From assembly GCF_001649575.2 (NCBI RefSeq), contig NC_051443.1, positions 6,656,468 to 6,720,467 of the forward strand: a DNA stretch of 64,000 bases, written 5' to 3'. This DNA comes from Kryptolebias marmoratus. Taxonomy: Eukaryota; Chordata; Actinopteri; Cyprinodontiformes; Rivulidae. Position numbers and translations under genes: made by a program. Shown here in pieces: positions 22,331 through 34,798 of this stretch (position 1 is its first letter; each line of letters opens with the position of its first letter). Under the pieces are notes generated by a model. It searched no databases. It saw only the letters and a list, made by a program, of their open reading frames with translations, and had not been told where the DNA came from.

Positions 22331-24240
22331 TGTCTGAATGAAGATTGTTGACAATGAAAGCAGCAGAGGTCTGTTACTGTAAATGAAACATGATTACAGC
22401 TACTTCAAGGATTGCTCGGACATTCTGTATACAGAGAGGAAACCTGGATTTTTGGAAAACAAAACAATTAAATAAGCATGGTCCTTCTGTAAATTGTACA
22501 TAATTAGCTGATTTGAAAAGGTTTTCATCTCCATGGTCAGATAAATTGCTCTTAAATGTAGAATGATTTTTACAGTCATTAATATCAGTGATGTTTAGTG
22601 TTTCTGCCATAATTAGCAAAATTATAGCATGCAAGATAATTAATGTTGTCATCCATTTAACATCCAGGAGTGATTCAGAGAGAGTATGTTTCAGTACAAG
22701 AAGCTGTGTGTTTTGTTCCTTCCTCAGGTTAATGTGTGAACGTAGTGTGGTGCACAAATGTTTCTGTGGAAACAAACTCTCATGTTCAGCTTCACACAGC
22801 CCTGTGATTCCATCCTATATCAAAAACAAAATCAGGTTATCCAATGTTAACCTGCAGTAGATGTAATGACCAGGAGGGGGCTACTTTTGCAGACAGAAGA
22901 ACTTTTCTGATTGTAGAAAATAATTCTTATTTTCACCACTTTCTGACTGAACTCATGACTTTAATCACCAGTTTTTATAGTTATAGTATTACTAAAAACA
23001 AAATGACAGATTATACTTTATTATCATCTGATAATGTTAATGTTAGTTAGCCTGGATGTTGAACAAAGCTCTCTGGGTTTACACTCTTTAATGGGAACAA
23101 GATCAGCTCTGGTGGTGATGATACCAAGCTCCAGTTTCTGAAGCAACTGGAACAACAACACAGAGATTCTATAAGAACCAGCACTGTTATCATCTGCAAT
23201 GTTAAAATAATAAGTTTTATTGGACTCTTTGCTTTCTTCTCAGTTTCTTTCCCTGTTTTATCTCAGTTTCATAGCTCTAACCAGAGTCCGTTATAAAGAC
23301 AGGTATAGGTTTAGCTGTTTTTTCTTCACAGCCTAAAATCAAAGTTTACGCTGAAGAAACAACAAAATGAAAAATATTACACTAAATAACAAATGCATGC
23401 TCTTAAATTAATAATGTCTTATATTTACAGTTTTATTGACGTAATGAAAGTAAAGTTTCAAAATGACTAAATGAAGTCAGTGTTACAGAGCTGTATGAAC
23501 GTTTTCAATAGTTTGTACTTATTAAAGGGACAGTCTGGTCAGTTTTGAAGTGATGTTTTGTCAAATAGTTGTCAATAGTTAGGACCTTATCAGTCGTGAC
23601 ATCAGTCATAGAGCACGGCATGTGAAGAGAGAGGCAAAAGTCTTCATCCAGGCCTTAGCAAGTGTCATACCAATCTGTTAGTTTTACCATATTCTTAGTT
23701 TAATTCTTAATTATATTTAAATAGTTTTACTTATTTTACTCACTCTTAATCATTGTGATACTCATTAAAATAATAGATTTTATTTTATTTGACATTTAAT
23801 TGTCCCTTTTTAGTCTTGGTTTTGCTAATCTTTAGATTTTAGAATACCTGTTTTTATGATTTTTATATTTTTAACACCTACCTCAGGTTGTTCTTAAAAA
23901 TCTGCATTTCCTCAGTTCCTTCAGCCCCTGTGTGTTAGAGCTATCATTGTTTCATCTTTGTACAACTTATAGCTGTTTTAAATGATCTTGTATGTGACTT
24001 CTTTGTTTCTGACTGCTTGTTTGTTGCTTTCTTTTTATGTTTTGTTTTTATCTGCTGTAAAGTCCTTTATGTATGAAAGGTGCTTTTACAGATAAAGTTT
24101 GACTGATTTATCAATAACTATTGATAACTATTTGGAAGAACATCACTTCAAAAATGACCCAACAATCCCTTTAAAGACTGAATGATAAATGTGCAGCTAG
24201 TTTTGGATTGGTGCATTAACTTGTTTTAATGTGTAAACAA
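22331..24240. other. Gene-free AT-rich stretch
   Basis: No exon with a recognisable product. At about 23980-24110 is a LINE or SINE-type 3' tail (gtaaagtcctttatgtatga then ataaagtttgactga), a frequent fish non-LTR terminus. Confidence 0.4.
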
Positions 24241-24490
24241 AAATGTGTTATAAGAAATGCACAAAAAGGCACAAAGTCTCTCTCTCTCACAAAAACACAC
24301 ACACACACAACATCATACAGACTCTATTGAAAAAAAAATCTTGGCTGCTTTAAGTTTCTTGACAAAGATGGAGAGCCAGAGGTGGCTGAAGCCATCTGTA
24401 GCCTTTGTGACGCTACTCAATTACTCTCCCTCTTTTGCTCTTTGACCCCTTCTCTCTCCTTCACTCACTCACTTAACCCCCCTCTCTCTC

Positions 24491-24656
24491 ACACACACAC
24501 ACACACACACCTACACACACTATGCAAACACAAACTGAGATGGAAGCTAAAAGCTAATCAGGCTGTGAGAGTGAATCAGGGCAGACAACCGATGCAACAA
24601 GGTGCTGATAAGAGTTCGGAGGTTGGTGATCAATGGTTACTAACTCACCATCTGTA

Positions 24657-24698
<42 letters not shown>

Positions 24699-24707
24699 GG
24701 GGGGGGG
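24491..24707. repeat. (AC)n, (TG)n and G-run microsatellites
   Basis: (AC)10 at 24491-24510, then (TG)n at 24661-24696 running into a G run ending at 24707. Small ORFs here are artefacts of these tracts. Confidence 0.9.
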
Positions 24708-25064
24708 TATTGTTTTTGTCCTTCTGTCCAACCCTCAGTCCTTCATCTCTTTGATTAACTGTTAGGCTTGCCAATTCACACAGAACACTTTGGTCAAAGT
24801 CTTCATTTTCATAGAAATCCAAGTTAATAAAATTTGGTTGAATTTTCAAAAAGAATGAAGTCATACACAGACGGTTCGTGAACATTCTGAGCAATATTAG
24901 TTCTTATTTCTGTCTTTAAAGTTTCCAAATAAGTAAGAAATAAGAAAAAACAAAAGAAACAATGAGATCTCTCCATTTGGCCCTGAAGCTTGTAGATACG
25001 TTTAGTTACATCCAGTGGTTATTCAGTTCTAGTTGAAGGATTTTTCACTCATTGCTCTCATTGG

Positions 25065-25200
25065 ACTCTGTGATGGGCTTGTGATCTGGCCAGGGTGTCC
25101 CCTGCCTCTCGCACAGTGACTGCTGGAGATAGGCACCAGCTCCCTGCGACCCGGAAAGGAGAAGCGGATAAAAGAAAATTGATGGATGGATGGATGTTTT
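25065..25200 (+). repeat. LINE-type 3' tail with (ATGG)n end
   Basis: Blocks 'ggccagggtgtcccctgcct' and 'gctggagataggcaccagct' followed by gatggatggatgg. This terminal signature is common to a fish non-LTR family. A related tail lies at about 37215-37340. Confidence 0.6.
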
Positions 25201-25319
25201 CATTGGCTTCCTGTCCTGCGAGGTTGGATTGCATCTTTTCAGGTCTATTAATAAATGTTTTTATGATCTTCAGGTCAGAAGATAGAGGACTAGCTGAACT
25301 CTGACAATGTTTTAGCCTC

Positions 25320-26100
25320 TTTGTGTGTGTTTGTGTGTCTATCTGCTACCAAAACATCTCACGATCCACTGGTCCAACTTGAATGAAACTAGCAGAGAGT
25401 AATCATTGGATTTCCATCAACATTTAATCAGGTGTTGGAGTCAACCCAATTCAAGATGAACGCCACATCCAACTGAACTTCAAAATACAAAAGTGCCTAT
25501 GACTCAGTCAAAATCACACACATTTGACCTAAAACTACATGTGGGAGTAACTGAGTCTGATCCTGAACACATTTTCTGGGCCCTAACAGATTGCTCAAGA
25601 TCTTTATTTAAAAGTTTGCTATTAACTATTTGAAGTCAACTCTGTCTGTCTGTCAGCAAAATATTTCATGAACCACTGGGCAGATTTTGATGAAACCTTC
25701 AGAAAAAGAATCAATGGAAGTACTTCTACAACTGATTAACTTTCAGGACTAACCAAATTCAAGATGGCTACAGATACTGAAGTACAAACTGGCGTGGTAG
25801 TAGCTGAGAGTCATCCTCAACACATACTCTGAGTGTGACCTCTTGTGATACTGCACGTTTGTTTGCTGCTCCTATTTATGATTTGTTTTGTTTTTATCTG
25901 GTGTAAAGCACTATGTGTATGAAAGGTGCTTTATAAATAAAGTTTGACTGGTTAATTTACTGATTGATGAAAATATGTGTGTTGTTATTTTAAAGGTTTG
26001 ACTAAAACAGCTAAGTTTCTGTCACATTAGATGATCTTAGTCTAAATCTCTGACATGAATGTCAGCAGCTGATTTGCATTCCTTTGAAGAATGGGCGCCA
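25320..26100 (+). repeat. Modular ~300-bp repeat family, copy G, with a LINE tail inserted
   Basis: Two units (blocks near 25344 and 25652) and the terminal block at 26040-26090. Between them, about 25850-25960, sits a tail 'gtaaagcactatgtgtatga...ataaagtttgactggtt' from another element. Confidence 0.6.
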
Positions 26101-27109
26101 TTTAATTTTAGTTGGATTTTGGAGATTTTCAGAGTTTTCAACTAAACAAATAGTACATGTTTAATTGAAATAATTTCTTTGGAGTGACCTCTACGCTGCA
26201 CAGATCAAGAATTTGATTTGTTATTATATTCTGCAATGTTTTCTTGTGTTAGACTTCTGTGACTAAAAGTCCCAGTTTATATTTTAAATCTTAAAACATA
26301 AATAAATAAATAAAAAATCCACAACGCCTCAGAATATTTTTAAGACATTATCTCATACTTTCGTTTTCTGCAAATGCAACATAACTTTACTTCTATCTTT
26401 CCTCTGTTCTGACGTGTCTTCATTAAGCATTTCTTCCTTTCTGATTTTTCCTGGAAGGAATAAAGAGTTTGGCAGTATTAAGCTGCTTAGAATAATTTGT
26501 GGAGCTCGTTGTTTGGGAAAAGACCTGAAGAGTCTGAATAAGTTTAAAGACTGGAACATCTTTAAAATCACCTAATTTTAAAACCATCTGTGAAAACCAT
26601 ACTCACAACATGTCAGGCAGCTGTAAGTTGTGGCTGTTTTCTTAAAAAAATGTCCAAAATGACTGAAGACATCACAGCTGATTCAACTGTGACAGATTTT
26701 ATTTATTTATTTTTTAAAGTTGAGGAACGTAACCAAACTATCTGAACCGATGTTCACTTCCTGCTCATTTTATAAATCCTCCTCACATATGAGTGAGAAT
26801 GCAACACTTCCTGTCCTTCAACACACACCAGCATGACCAATAAGAGTAACATAATGTAAGGGGGCCTTTTTTCATTTCCTGGAATCCACAATGATTGTGA
26901 TAAATCACTGGTTTAAAAAAAAAAAACTGCAACAGATTTTTTTTTATGGGGTTGATCCACTAAAGTACCCTTTGGAGGCACCTTTTCAGTGTATAAGAAA
27001 CAGTATTTCCCCCCACATTTATAAATCTTTTAATCCTGACTAAGGGGCTAAAGGGACAACTCTGCAGAAAACCTGGGTTACTTATTTGGTCAAAAGGAGA
27101 AGTTAAGGT
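26101..27109. other. Gene-free stretch
   Basis: AT-rich with homopolymer runs. No feature is recognised. Confidence 0.35.
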
Positions 27110-27560
27110 AGATGAATGAATTGCATTCAAACTTTCAGAAAGTAGTCAATGGATGTACATCAGCCTTAGCAAACACATGAATGTTATAACTCTGACATTT
27201 GGTGTGGTACTAACAAAGAGGCATAGCGTCCACAGTAGACAGCGGTCAGTGCTGTAGTCTTATAGTTTTGAGGCTGCAGGTTTGAGCCCAGGTTGTGTCA
27301 TTAGGGACATCCAGCATAAATCAGTTGCCAAATCTTTGCTGAGAGGTTTGCTCACTGTGACGACCCCTGAAAAAAGGAGTATCAAAAAGAAAAACAACAA
27401 CAGCAGCTGGGAGGCAGCCTCAACACGTATTATGAACATATGTCATGAGATCGCACATAACATCATTTACAAGTTTGAACCAAAATAGCTATAGCTCAGT
27501 CCCTTCTCAGCATAAGATAATCTTAGTCTGAAACTCTGGTATGAAAGCTGTCCTGGGCTA
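27110..27560 (+). repeat. Modular ~300-bp repeat family, copy H, shortened
   Basis: Partial units: 'aaactttcagaaagtagtca' near 27128 and a terminal region 'caaaatagctatagctcagt' followed by 'cagcataagataatcttagt'. Foreign sequence interrupts the middle. Confidence 0.5.
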
Positions 27561-28839
27561 CGTGTTTCCTTTTCCTGTGTTCCTTGTATATCCTTTACAA
27601 ATGAAAGGGGAATAAACAAATTCTCTAGTGCATAAGATTTATTGTCAAGAAGCATTGTGACACCAAAGAAATATCAACCAAACACAAATCTCCTTCCTTT
27701 TTGTGCTATGTTTACAAATAAACATACAAGTATTTTAAAAGCTATGTTAAATTTTGTGGCCCACCCACTTTCAGTCAGGCCCACCTGTAAATTCATTTCT
27801 GGCTACTTGTTGATACCCACGTTTGTTCTGTTTGAGAACCGTGGACCAGGAACATTACCCTCTCACACAAGCATAAAAAATGTGATTTAATAGAGAAGGA
27901 AACACAGCATATGTGCACACATACAAACCTGATGAGGGTTTATCTTCATGGCATGTCAACGTTTTGTTTTTTTCATTCATAAGTTCATAGCTTGTTTGAT
28001 TTTGTTTTGTTTTTTTTTCAGTCTTTTACATTTAAAGTGAAAATAATGGTGTAGATGACAAAATGTCAACAAACATGATCATTTCTAATTGGTGGGAAAA
28101 CAAAACCAGTCACCAGATTTGTTTCCTGTTCCTAAACATAACTCAACCCTGATGTTGAAGTTTATTATCTTGAGTTATTTAAAAATAAAATAAAAATACA
28201 CCTGCAGGTCCATCTTGTCGTGAAATATTGTTTGTCTGTCCCTCCCTGTGGGGCGTTTACGCTGCACAATCTGATGCAGCAGATCCTCGGCCTGCAGAGA
28301 TCCAAACAGAAGGCTCCTATTTTACACCTTTTCACCGTTAGCTGAGCCGCTTCACCATCAGACCATCTTACTGCCCAAACAGACCACCCTGCTGCTCCAC
28401 ATAACACATCTCTAACTCAACTTCTCCTGCGCAGCGGGTGTTTGTTAGACCCCCATCTCAGTGGCAACCCCCTCCCTCCTGTTCGTCTCCTCATCTATCA
28501 GCCTGCGGTGTGACTCATGCATTATTGTAGTGTTAACGCAGGGAAGCACCCGTGGACCGGAAGATCTGCTTCTGCAGATTGAGCCACTGACTAAATGACG
28601 CTTCCTGTCTCCCACCCCTCGTTCCCCGTCTGATGTTCCCTATGCAGCCATTACATCAACATTAAAGCGTCTCACAGTCCCCGCTGAATGATTACTGTCC
28701 TTTTGAAATGTGGATTATGTATCCAACATGGTAAAACAATTCTGTCATTTATTCTGTTGCAAAAACACTTTAAACAGTGAACTGTTGTGGAAGAATTACT
28801 GTTGTTTTCCATCACAGGAACAGCTGAGCTCAACATATT
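27561..28839. other. Gene-free stretch
   Basis: Bases 28200-28650 are more GC-rich than their surroundings but have no convincing exon. No repeat family is recognised. Confidence 0.35.
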
Positions 28840-29410
28840 TACCAGTTTTGAAAAGATGATAATGAGCTCGGGATAAATCTCAGCTTCCACCGCACAAAAT
28901 CTTAGCTCAATATCTGTAAAATAGTCATAGTCATTTTTGTGTAAGCTAGTTACCTGATCAGCTGTGGTGGCCATCTTGAATTGTATTGAGTCCAAAAGTC
29001 AACCATTTGTTGATGTGCATTCAGTGATTACTTTCTGAGAGTTTCATTAAAATCCATTTAGTGGTTTATGAGATATTTTGCTGACAGATACACAATGATT
29101 GACAGACATGCAATGCCAATAGTTTTAACAAAAGTATTGAACAATATACAGTGCTCAGTGCATGTGTTTGGGTATGATGGCCAGCTTCTGCCACATCAAA
29201 TTTCAGCTCAATATCTGCAAAACTGACTAAGTTATATTTATTTTTGAGTTAGCTAATGTTGACTAGATGTGGTGGCCATCTTGAATTGGGTTGACTCCAA
29301 AAGTTAATCAGTTGTTGATGTGCATTTAGTGATTAATTTCTGAGAGTTTCATTAAAATCCATTTTTTGATTCATGAGATATTTTGCTATTTTGCTAATTT
29401 CTGACAAAAT
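28840..29410 (-). repeat. Modular ~300-bp repeat family, copy I, two clear tandem units
   Basis: The cleanest dimer. 'gtggtggccatcttgaattg' occurs at about 28965 and again at about 29269, and 'gagagtttcattaaaatcca' at about 29037 and 29341. This gives a unit of about 304 bp in direct tandem. Confidence 0.75.
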
Positions 29411-30770
29411 AAACCTTCCAGGGGAAGTCCACATCAGAAACACATCAGAACTCTGAGGATATTTGCGTTCCCTGCAGTGGAATGCCATATTAATCAAAGG
29501 TCAGAGGTCACAGCAGGTTTGCATTGAATCAAGTGAAAAATGTACTCTGACACGTGTTCCAAATGTAACCTGCACTTTTCACCACCGGTGCGGTCAAGAA
29601 GAAATGTGAGTCTGGCCAAACTGGTTCAGACTGCCAGAATGAGTGAAGGCTCAGACCAGGAGGATCAAAGACGGCGAACAATTGGAAGATTTTGTTTTTA
29701 TTTCATGTCAGATGGTGAGGTTGACTTAGCGGATGTGTTCAGGTTTTTTTATTTTCTTCGTACTGCATCCTCCTGGGTGGGGCCGAGCAGGAGGTGAGGG
29801 GCGAACAAGTCTGCAGGGCTAAGATAAATTCAGACGGGAGTTGATGGGAAGTGCTCTCACATCACTTCCTGCCTTTGTTTGAGCCGCTATTTTCAAGGCT
29901 TGGAATGTAGTTCCTGTTAGGAGGTGAAGGAATTCAAAACAAATTCATTAACCCTGAAAAAAAAAAAGTAATGGCGCTGGAAACTAGATTATTTGAAGTG
30001 TGTTTGTGAGTGGGTTTGCTGATGTAGAAAGAATGAGAAAGTTTGAATTTGTTAATGCTAAATCTGCAGGACCCACGGTTTTTGTTTCCCATGGGAGGTA
30101 ACCTGTGTGGGTCGTGTCTATCCCAGGGTCTGTGGGAGATTTAGAAAAATAGTGTGACACACCTATTTCACATCCTGCAGCAGGTCTGTCCCTGTTTCAG
30201 ACCGCCTTCCTGACACATACCGAGCTCTCTCGTTTCAGGACGTAAACACTCAGACTCAGATTCACTAGGAAGACACATCTCCTGGCTTTTGCTCCTTTTT
30301 TTTGGACTTTATTTGCACCCACTATTTGCTTTGTCTCTGTGTCAACAATAATAAATGCGTAAACACACCAATCAATTTGAACAGGTTTGAGTAATTTTAC
30401 CTTTTTTTCTTGACTAACTGCAGTGGCCACAATACAAACATGAGCTTCAGCCACAAACACACCAGGGACGAAGCTGTTAGAAAAAGAAAAAATATATATG
30501 TTTTCTCACACTGAGCTCCAGGTCTTAATGAATGAAGAACAGAGAAACCCCAAAACTTCACAGACAATGCCTGGTTGCATCAGGAACGGCTCCTGTTTAG
30601 GAAAATGCTTCTGAATCAATTAAACCGTTTAAGCTTTGTAGATAAAATGCGTTTAAAAAATAGGTCCCAGACCGAGGGATGAATGCTGGGCCCTCTTTCC
30701 CTGCGAGGAGAGTAAGATCCCCTTTGGCCTTCAGCGTGGCTGCAGACCACAGGAGCCACACTAAAGCTTG
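29411..30770. other. Gene-free stretch
   Basis: The plus-strand ORF at 29540-29797 (85 codons) and minus ORF at 30197-30460 have no recognisable domain or splice support. Confidence 0.35.
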
Positions 30771-31030
30771 TGTCTCACTGGGCTGCCAGTTGTTAGCAGA
30801 CACTAATTTTAGGGAAATCTCCTGAATGTCTTGCAACGTTTACAGCGGTTCTCAGTTTCCTTGCATGAGTTGCAGTGGCATGCACGCCTGTTGCTTGAGT
30901 TTTGAACATGTTAAAAAAACAAAACAATTTTTCTCTCAAAATAGCTGGTTGCTGGTGTTGTGGGGGCCTTGTTGGTGTTGGTGTTGTTGGTATTTTTTGC
31001 TGCAATTTTGAGTTGCCAACTAGTCTCCCA
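30770..31030 (+). repeat. Dispersed repeat, copy related to 39000-39250
   Basis: It shares 'gttttgaacatgttaaaaaa' (compare 'ttttgaacatggtacaaaaa') and 'tctctcaaaatag' with 39000-39200, in the same order. Probably a DNA-transposon-type fish repeat. Family not named. Confidence 0.4.
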
Positions 31031-32764
31031 ACAGTTGTGCTCTGTTTGTTCCCCTACAAAAACACATGAATTTTAGAAATGGAAATTTACATATTTTCAC
31101 AAGTGAAAACGTGATTGATTAACATGTAAAACACATTTAACAGGGCAGCAAAGGGGTTCGAGCTCTCGACTCACCGCATGGATGGAATTTATGCTTAAAT
31201 TGTGTTTCCCATGTGATTTACAAACATTTTAACATGTTCATGTGATCATGTGTGGTCACATGTGGAAAACATGGTAAATTCATTTTTTTTTCTGTAAGCA
31301 TTAACCCCTCGATGTGAAGCTCTATTTTTTTAAATGTTCTATAATCATAAGGTTTGGTATTCTGAATCTAAAACAGCAACAACATGATTTTATTCACTGT
31401 ATTAATAAATTATTTGTTAATGCAACACTGTATGACACTAGTCAGTGAAAGAGAAAAGAAGTTATACCTTTCCTGACATACCTGCCCTCATTTTGTGAAG
31501 GCAGCAGTGCAACAAATTGCTCCTCTTTCTCACTGTCTTCTCCTGAGATGCAAATAACAGCAGCTTTCAGGGATGATAAATATTTCAAGTTAACTGTATG
31601 AACACAAACAGCACTGTTTTTTGGGAATTCAGTATTTTGAGCCATGGCAGATTTTTTGTTTTTTCTGTAAATATGGGCAGTTTTTAGTCTAAATGCTGCA
31701 TAAAACCTCAGTTAGAAATGGACGAACTGCATCAGCACAGAGTGATGCTGTTTCGTGGGCAGCACAGTTTGAGACATGCATCTCCCTATGTGAGAAATTT
31801 GTGATTTACTGTAGATGGAGGCGCTAAATCCTGATTTGCGCCTGCAAAAGATGCATAATTTCTGGATGAGTTCCAGCCTCAGTCTTTAAAGGATGTGAGT
31901 GCACTTGTGTGCATGTTTTTGTCTCTTTGCATATGCTGCCTCACTCCTTTAAGAAACCACCATAACCTTCACATCTAAGATGTATTTGTTTTCATTTTCC
32001 TTCCTCTCATGTAGTCGGATCAATGGATTTAAACTGCTTCCAACACCTGGAACTCAAATTGTCTCAGTGAAGACAAGATGTCAGTCATGCTTTGCTCACC
32101 TACAGCAAGTTTACATGCTTTCATTAGTTACTGGGTATTTTCCTGCAGGAAGGATCTCAGGGATGCTCAGCTCGATGCTTACAGGGAAGCGGAAATCCAC
32201 CTCTTTTCTTCAGAACTAACCTCAGTCCCTCTAATGACTCTTCAGGAAACCGAAGTCATCAGCAAATTGATTTGAACCACAACAAAGCAATTTCATTTTT
32301 TGTTTTGTTCCGAATTCAGTTTGACAGTCAGTCCAAAGGTGCATGAGTTGCCACTATTTTTGGACATTAACTCATATGTAAACTCTCATGTGTATTTATA
32401 ATTATAATTAGGAGCCCCACAGCTTGTAGAAGAAAGTTTAAGACTGTATTGTGTTTTTCTGAGAAAGCCTAATATGAATAATTTTCCACTTTAGTTGCCA
32501 TCTTCTCGTGTAAGTCATAAGAAACAAGCAGAGAAAACTAAATATAGAGACAGTTTATTTTTTTCTCCACAAATACTTTTTTTGTTTTTAATCTTTTAAC
32601 CCCTTGGGGTAGAGATCTGTTTACACACATCTGTGATCAGTGGAATAGTTTGATGTTTTGCAGAGTCCTTTTTTTCTGAGAGTTAAATGAAAAGTTTGTT
32701 ACTTCTATAAATGTAAGGTCACGTATGATAGCTTAAATAAAACAGACAGAAATTAAATGTATAT
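31031..32764. other. Gene-free stretch
   Basis: Contains a short run of cacatgtg-type palindromic words near 31060-31290 and otherwise AT-rich DNA. No exon is recognised. Confidence 0.35.
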
Positions 32765-33174
32765 AATTTTTTGAAGGAATGCATATCACAGCTACTGCTC
32801 TTCATGCCAGAGTTTTAGATTACAATCAACTTATGTTAAGAAAAGACAGAGGTGTAGGTGTTTTGATTAAACCATGAAAATAGTCTTATGCATAATCTCA
32901 TGAAATATTGTGAGATGTTACACTCAAATTATGTGCTGTGGATGACTCTCAGCTACTACCACATCAAATCTTAGCCCAATATCTGCAAAAATGACTGATT
33001 TAAAGCCAATTGTGTGGTGATTCTGGAGGTTTGGTATTTTTTTGTACTTCCTGGTGGGCCGTCTCGACGGCTGATTGGCAGCTCTTCGTCACTCCCTCTA
33101 CACCTGTGGCAGATCAAGCTCATCAGGAGACAGATGGTACTTAAGGCCGTGGTGGGAACCAGATCAGCGCTGGA

Positions 33175-34798
33175 ATTTAAGTTTCTTGGGGTCTGGTTAG
33201 ACGAAAGGATTACATGGAAGACACATGTCCAAAAAGTTGTAGACAAGTGCAAGAAGGTGTTAAATATTATGAGGTGTTTGGTTGGAAGTGAATGGGGGGC
33301 AGATAGGAAAGCACTTAAAACTATATACACAGGGTTAATTCGATCAATATTGGATTATGGAAGTATTGTTTATAATTCAGCTGCAGACACTACTTTAAAA
33401 AAGTTAGATTGTATACAATATCAAGCATTGAGATTATGTACAGGGGCAATTAGATCTACCCCAACAGCATCATTATTGGTAGAAATGGGAGAAATGCCAC
33501 TCAAAATTAGAAGAGAACAATTAACATTAAATTATTGGGCTAATTTAAAAGGTCATAGAGAGGATCATCCAACTCAAGAAACAATTAAACCTTGTTGGGA
33601 AAAAGAATCAAAAGATATTAAAAGTTTTGGTTGGATCGTAAATCAGAAATCAAAAGAACTCAAAATAGATCAAATAAATATAAGCCAAACAGTTCCTTTA
33701 CCAGTAATACAACCTTGGATACTTCCAGAGGCCATAGTAGATTTTACTTTGTTGAAAAGGAAAAATAAGGGCAAGGAATTTGTTTTGAATTCATATACAG
33801 TGCAGAATTATATAAATGAATATTACAGCTATGTTAAAGTTTATACAGATGCTTCTAAAAATACAGTAAATAGGATTGGGGTAGCTTTTATTGTGCCAGA
33901 ATTTAATATTAGAATCAAGAAAAGAATAAGTGATGGATTGTCAGTATACACAGGGGAAATGATTGCAATATTATTAGCCATCCAGTGGATAGAGGAAGTA
34001 AGACCATTGAGAACAATAATTTGTTCTGATTCCAGTTCATCGTTAGTTAGTTTAAAATACAGACATTCAGGAAGCAGACCAGATATTTTATTAGAAATAC
34101 AACAAATATTATATAGAATTCATAGGATGGGTTTAATGATTAATTTTTTATGGGTTCCAGCTCATTATGGTGTGGAGGGGAATGAAATAGCAGATAGAGC
34201 GGCAAAGGAGGCTGTTAGAAATTCAGCAGTGGATTTAGCTGTTAAATTTAGTAGAGCAGAAATTAAAATGATAATTAAAAAGAAAATGAAAGACATATGG
34301 CAAATGCAATGGGAGAAAGAAAGAAAGGGACGTTGGTTTTATAAAATACAAAGGAAGACTGGAGAAATGAGAAGTGCGGGGAGGACGAGGAGAGAAGAAA
34401 CAATCATTTCTCGTATTAGATTTGGGCATACTGGGTTAAATAGCACTCTTTTTATTTTAGGGAAACATTGCAGTGGTGAATGTGATTATTGTGGAGAGGA
34501 GGAAACAATAGAACATGTGATGTTATTTTGTCAAAAATATGAGGGGGAAAGACGACAATTGGTCCAACAATTAAATAGAAATAAAGTTAAATTAGATATA
34601 GTTGATTTATTTAGAAATAATTCGGAAAATAAAAATTTTCAAATAATATTTCGTTATCTTAAATTAACACAATTATTTAATAGAATTTAGTTTTGAGCGT
34701 CATTCTGGTCCACACTCCATACCAGTAGGTGGCGGTAATGCACCAAATTCGTTGTTTGCCAACCGCCAATAAAAATTAAAAAATAATAAGAAGAAGAC
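33175..34798 (+). mobile_element. RNase H-bearing LINE (I/Nimb-like), 5'-truncated
   Basis: 1624 bp, flanked by the exact 10-bp duplication cagcgctgga (33165-33174, 34799-34808). It ends in an A-rich aataataagaagaag tail after the 3' UTR block cagtaggtggcggtaatgca. Same family as the two minus-strand copies at 8898-10935. The frame is open to the stop at 34690. Confidence 0.88.
33178..34690 (+). CDS. LINE ORF2 C-terminal part: RT tail, RNase H, Cys/His block
   Basis: About 503 codons read without interruption. In order: RT C-terminal region (FKFLGVWLDERITWKTHVQK, then ILDYGSIVYNSA); RNase H with Asp in YTDASK, Glu in YTGEMIAILLA, Asp in ICSDSSSSL and the WVPAHYGVEGNEIADRAAKE block, so all catalytic positions are visible; then RFGHTGLNSTL and a Cys/His motif CDYCGEEETIEHVMLFC. 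Endonuclease and RT catalytic core are missing, so it cannot move by itself. An upstream ATG at 33014 in the LTR happens to be in frame, making a 558-codon chimeric ORF. Confidence 0.8.

Noticed and set aside
22374..22775. 133-codon minus-strand ORF
   Set aside because: AT-rich, hydrophobic and low in information, with no motif, splice context or repeat support.
33014..34690. A single 558-codon gene
   Set aside because: The first 50 or so codons are LTR sequence and the rest is a LINE tail. The join lies at an exact target duplication, so the frame continuity is accidental.
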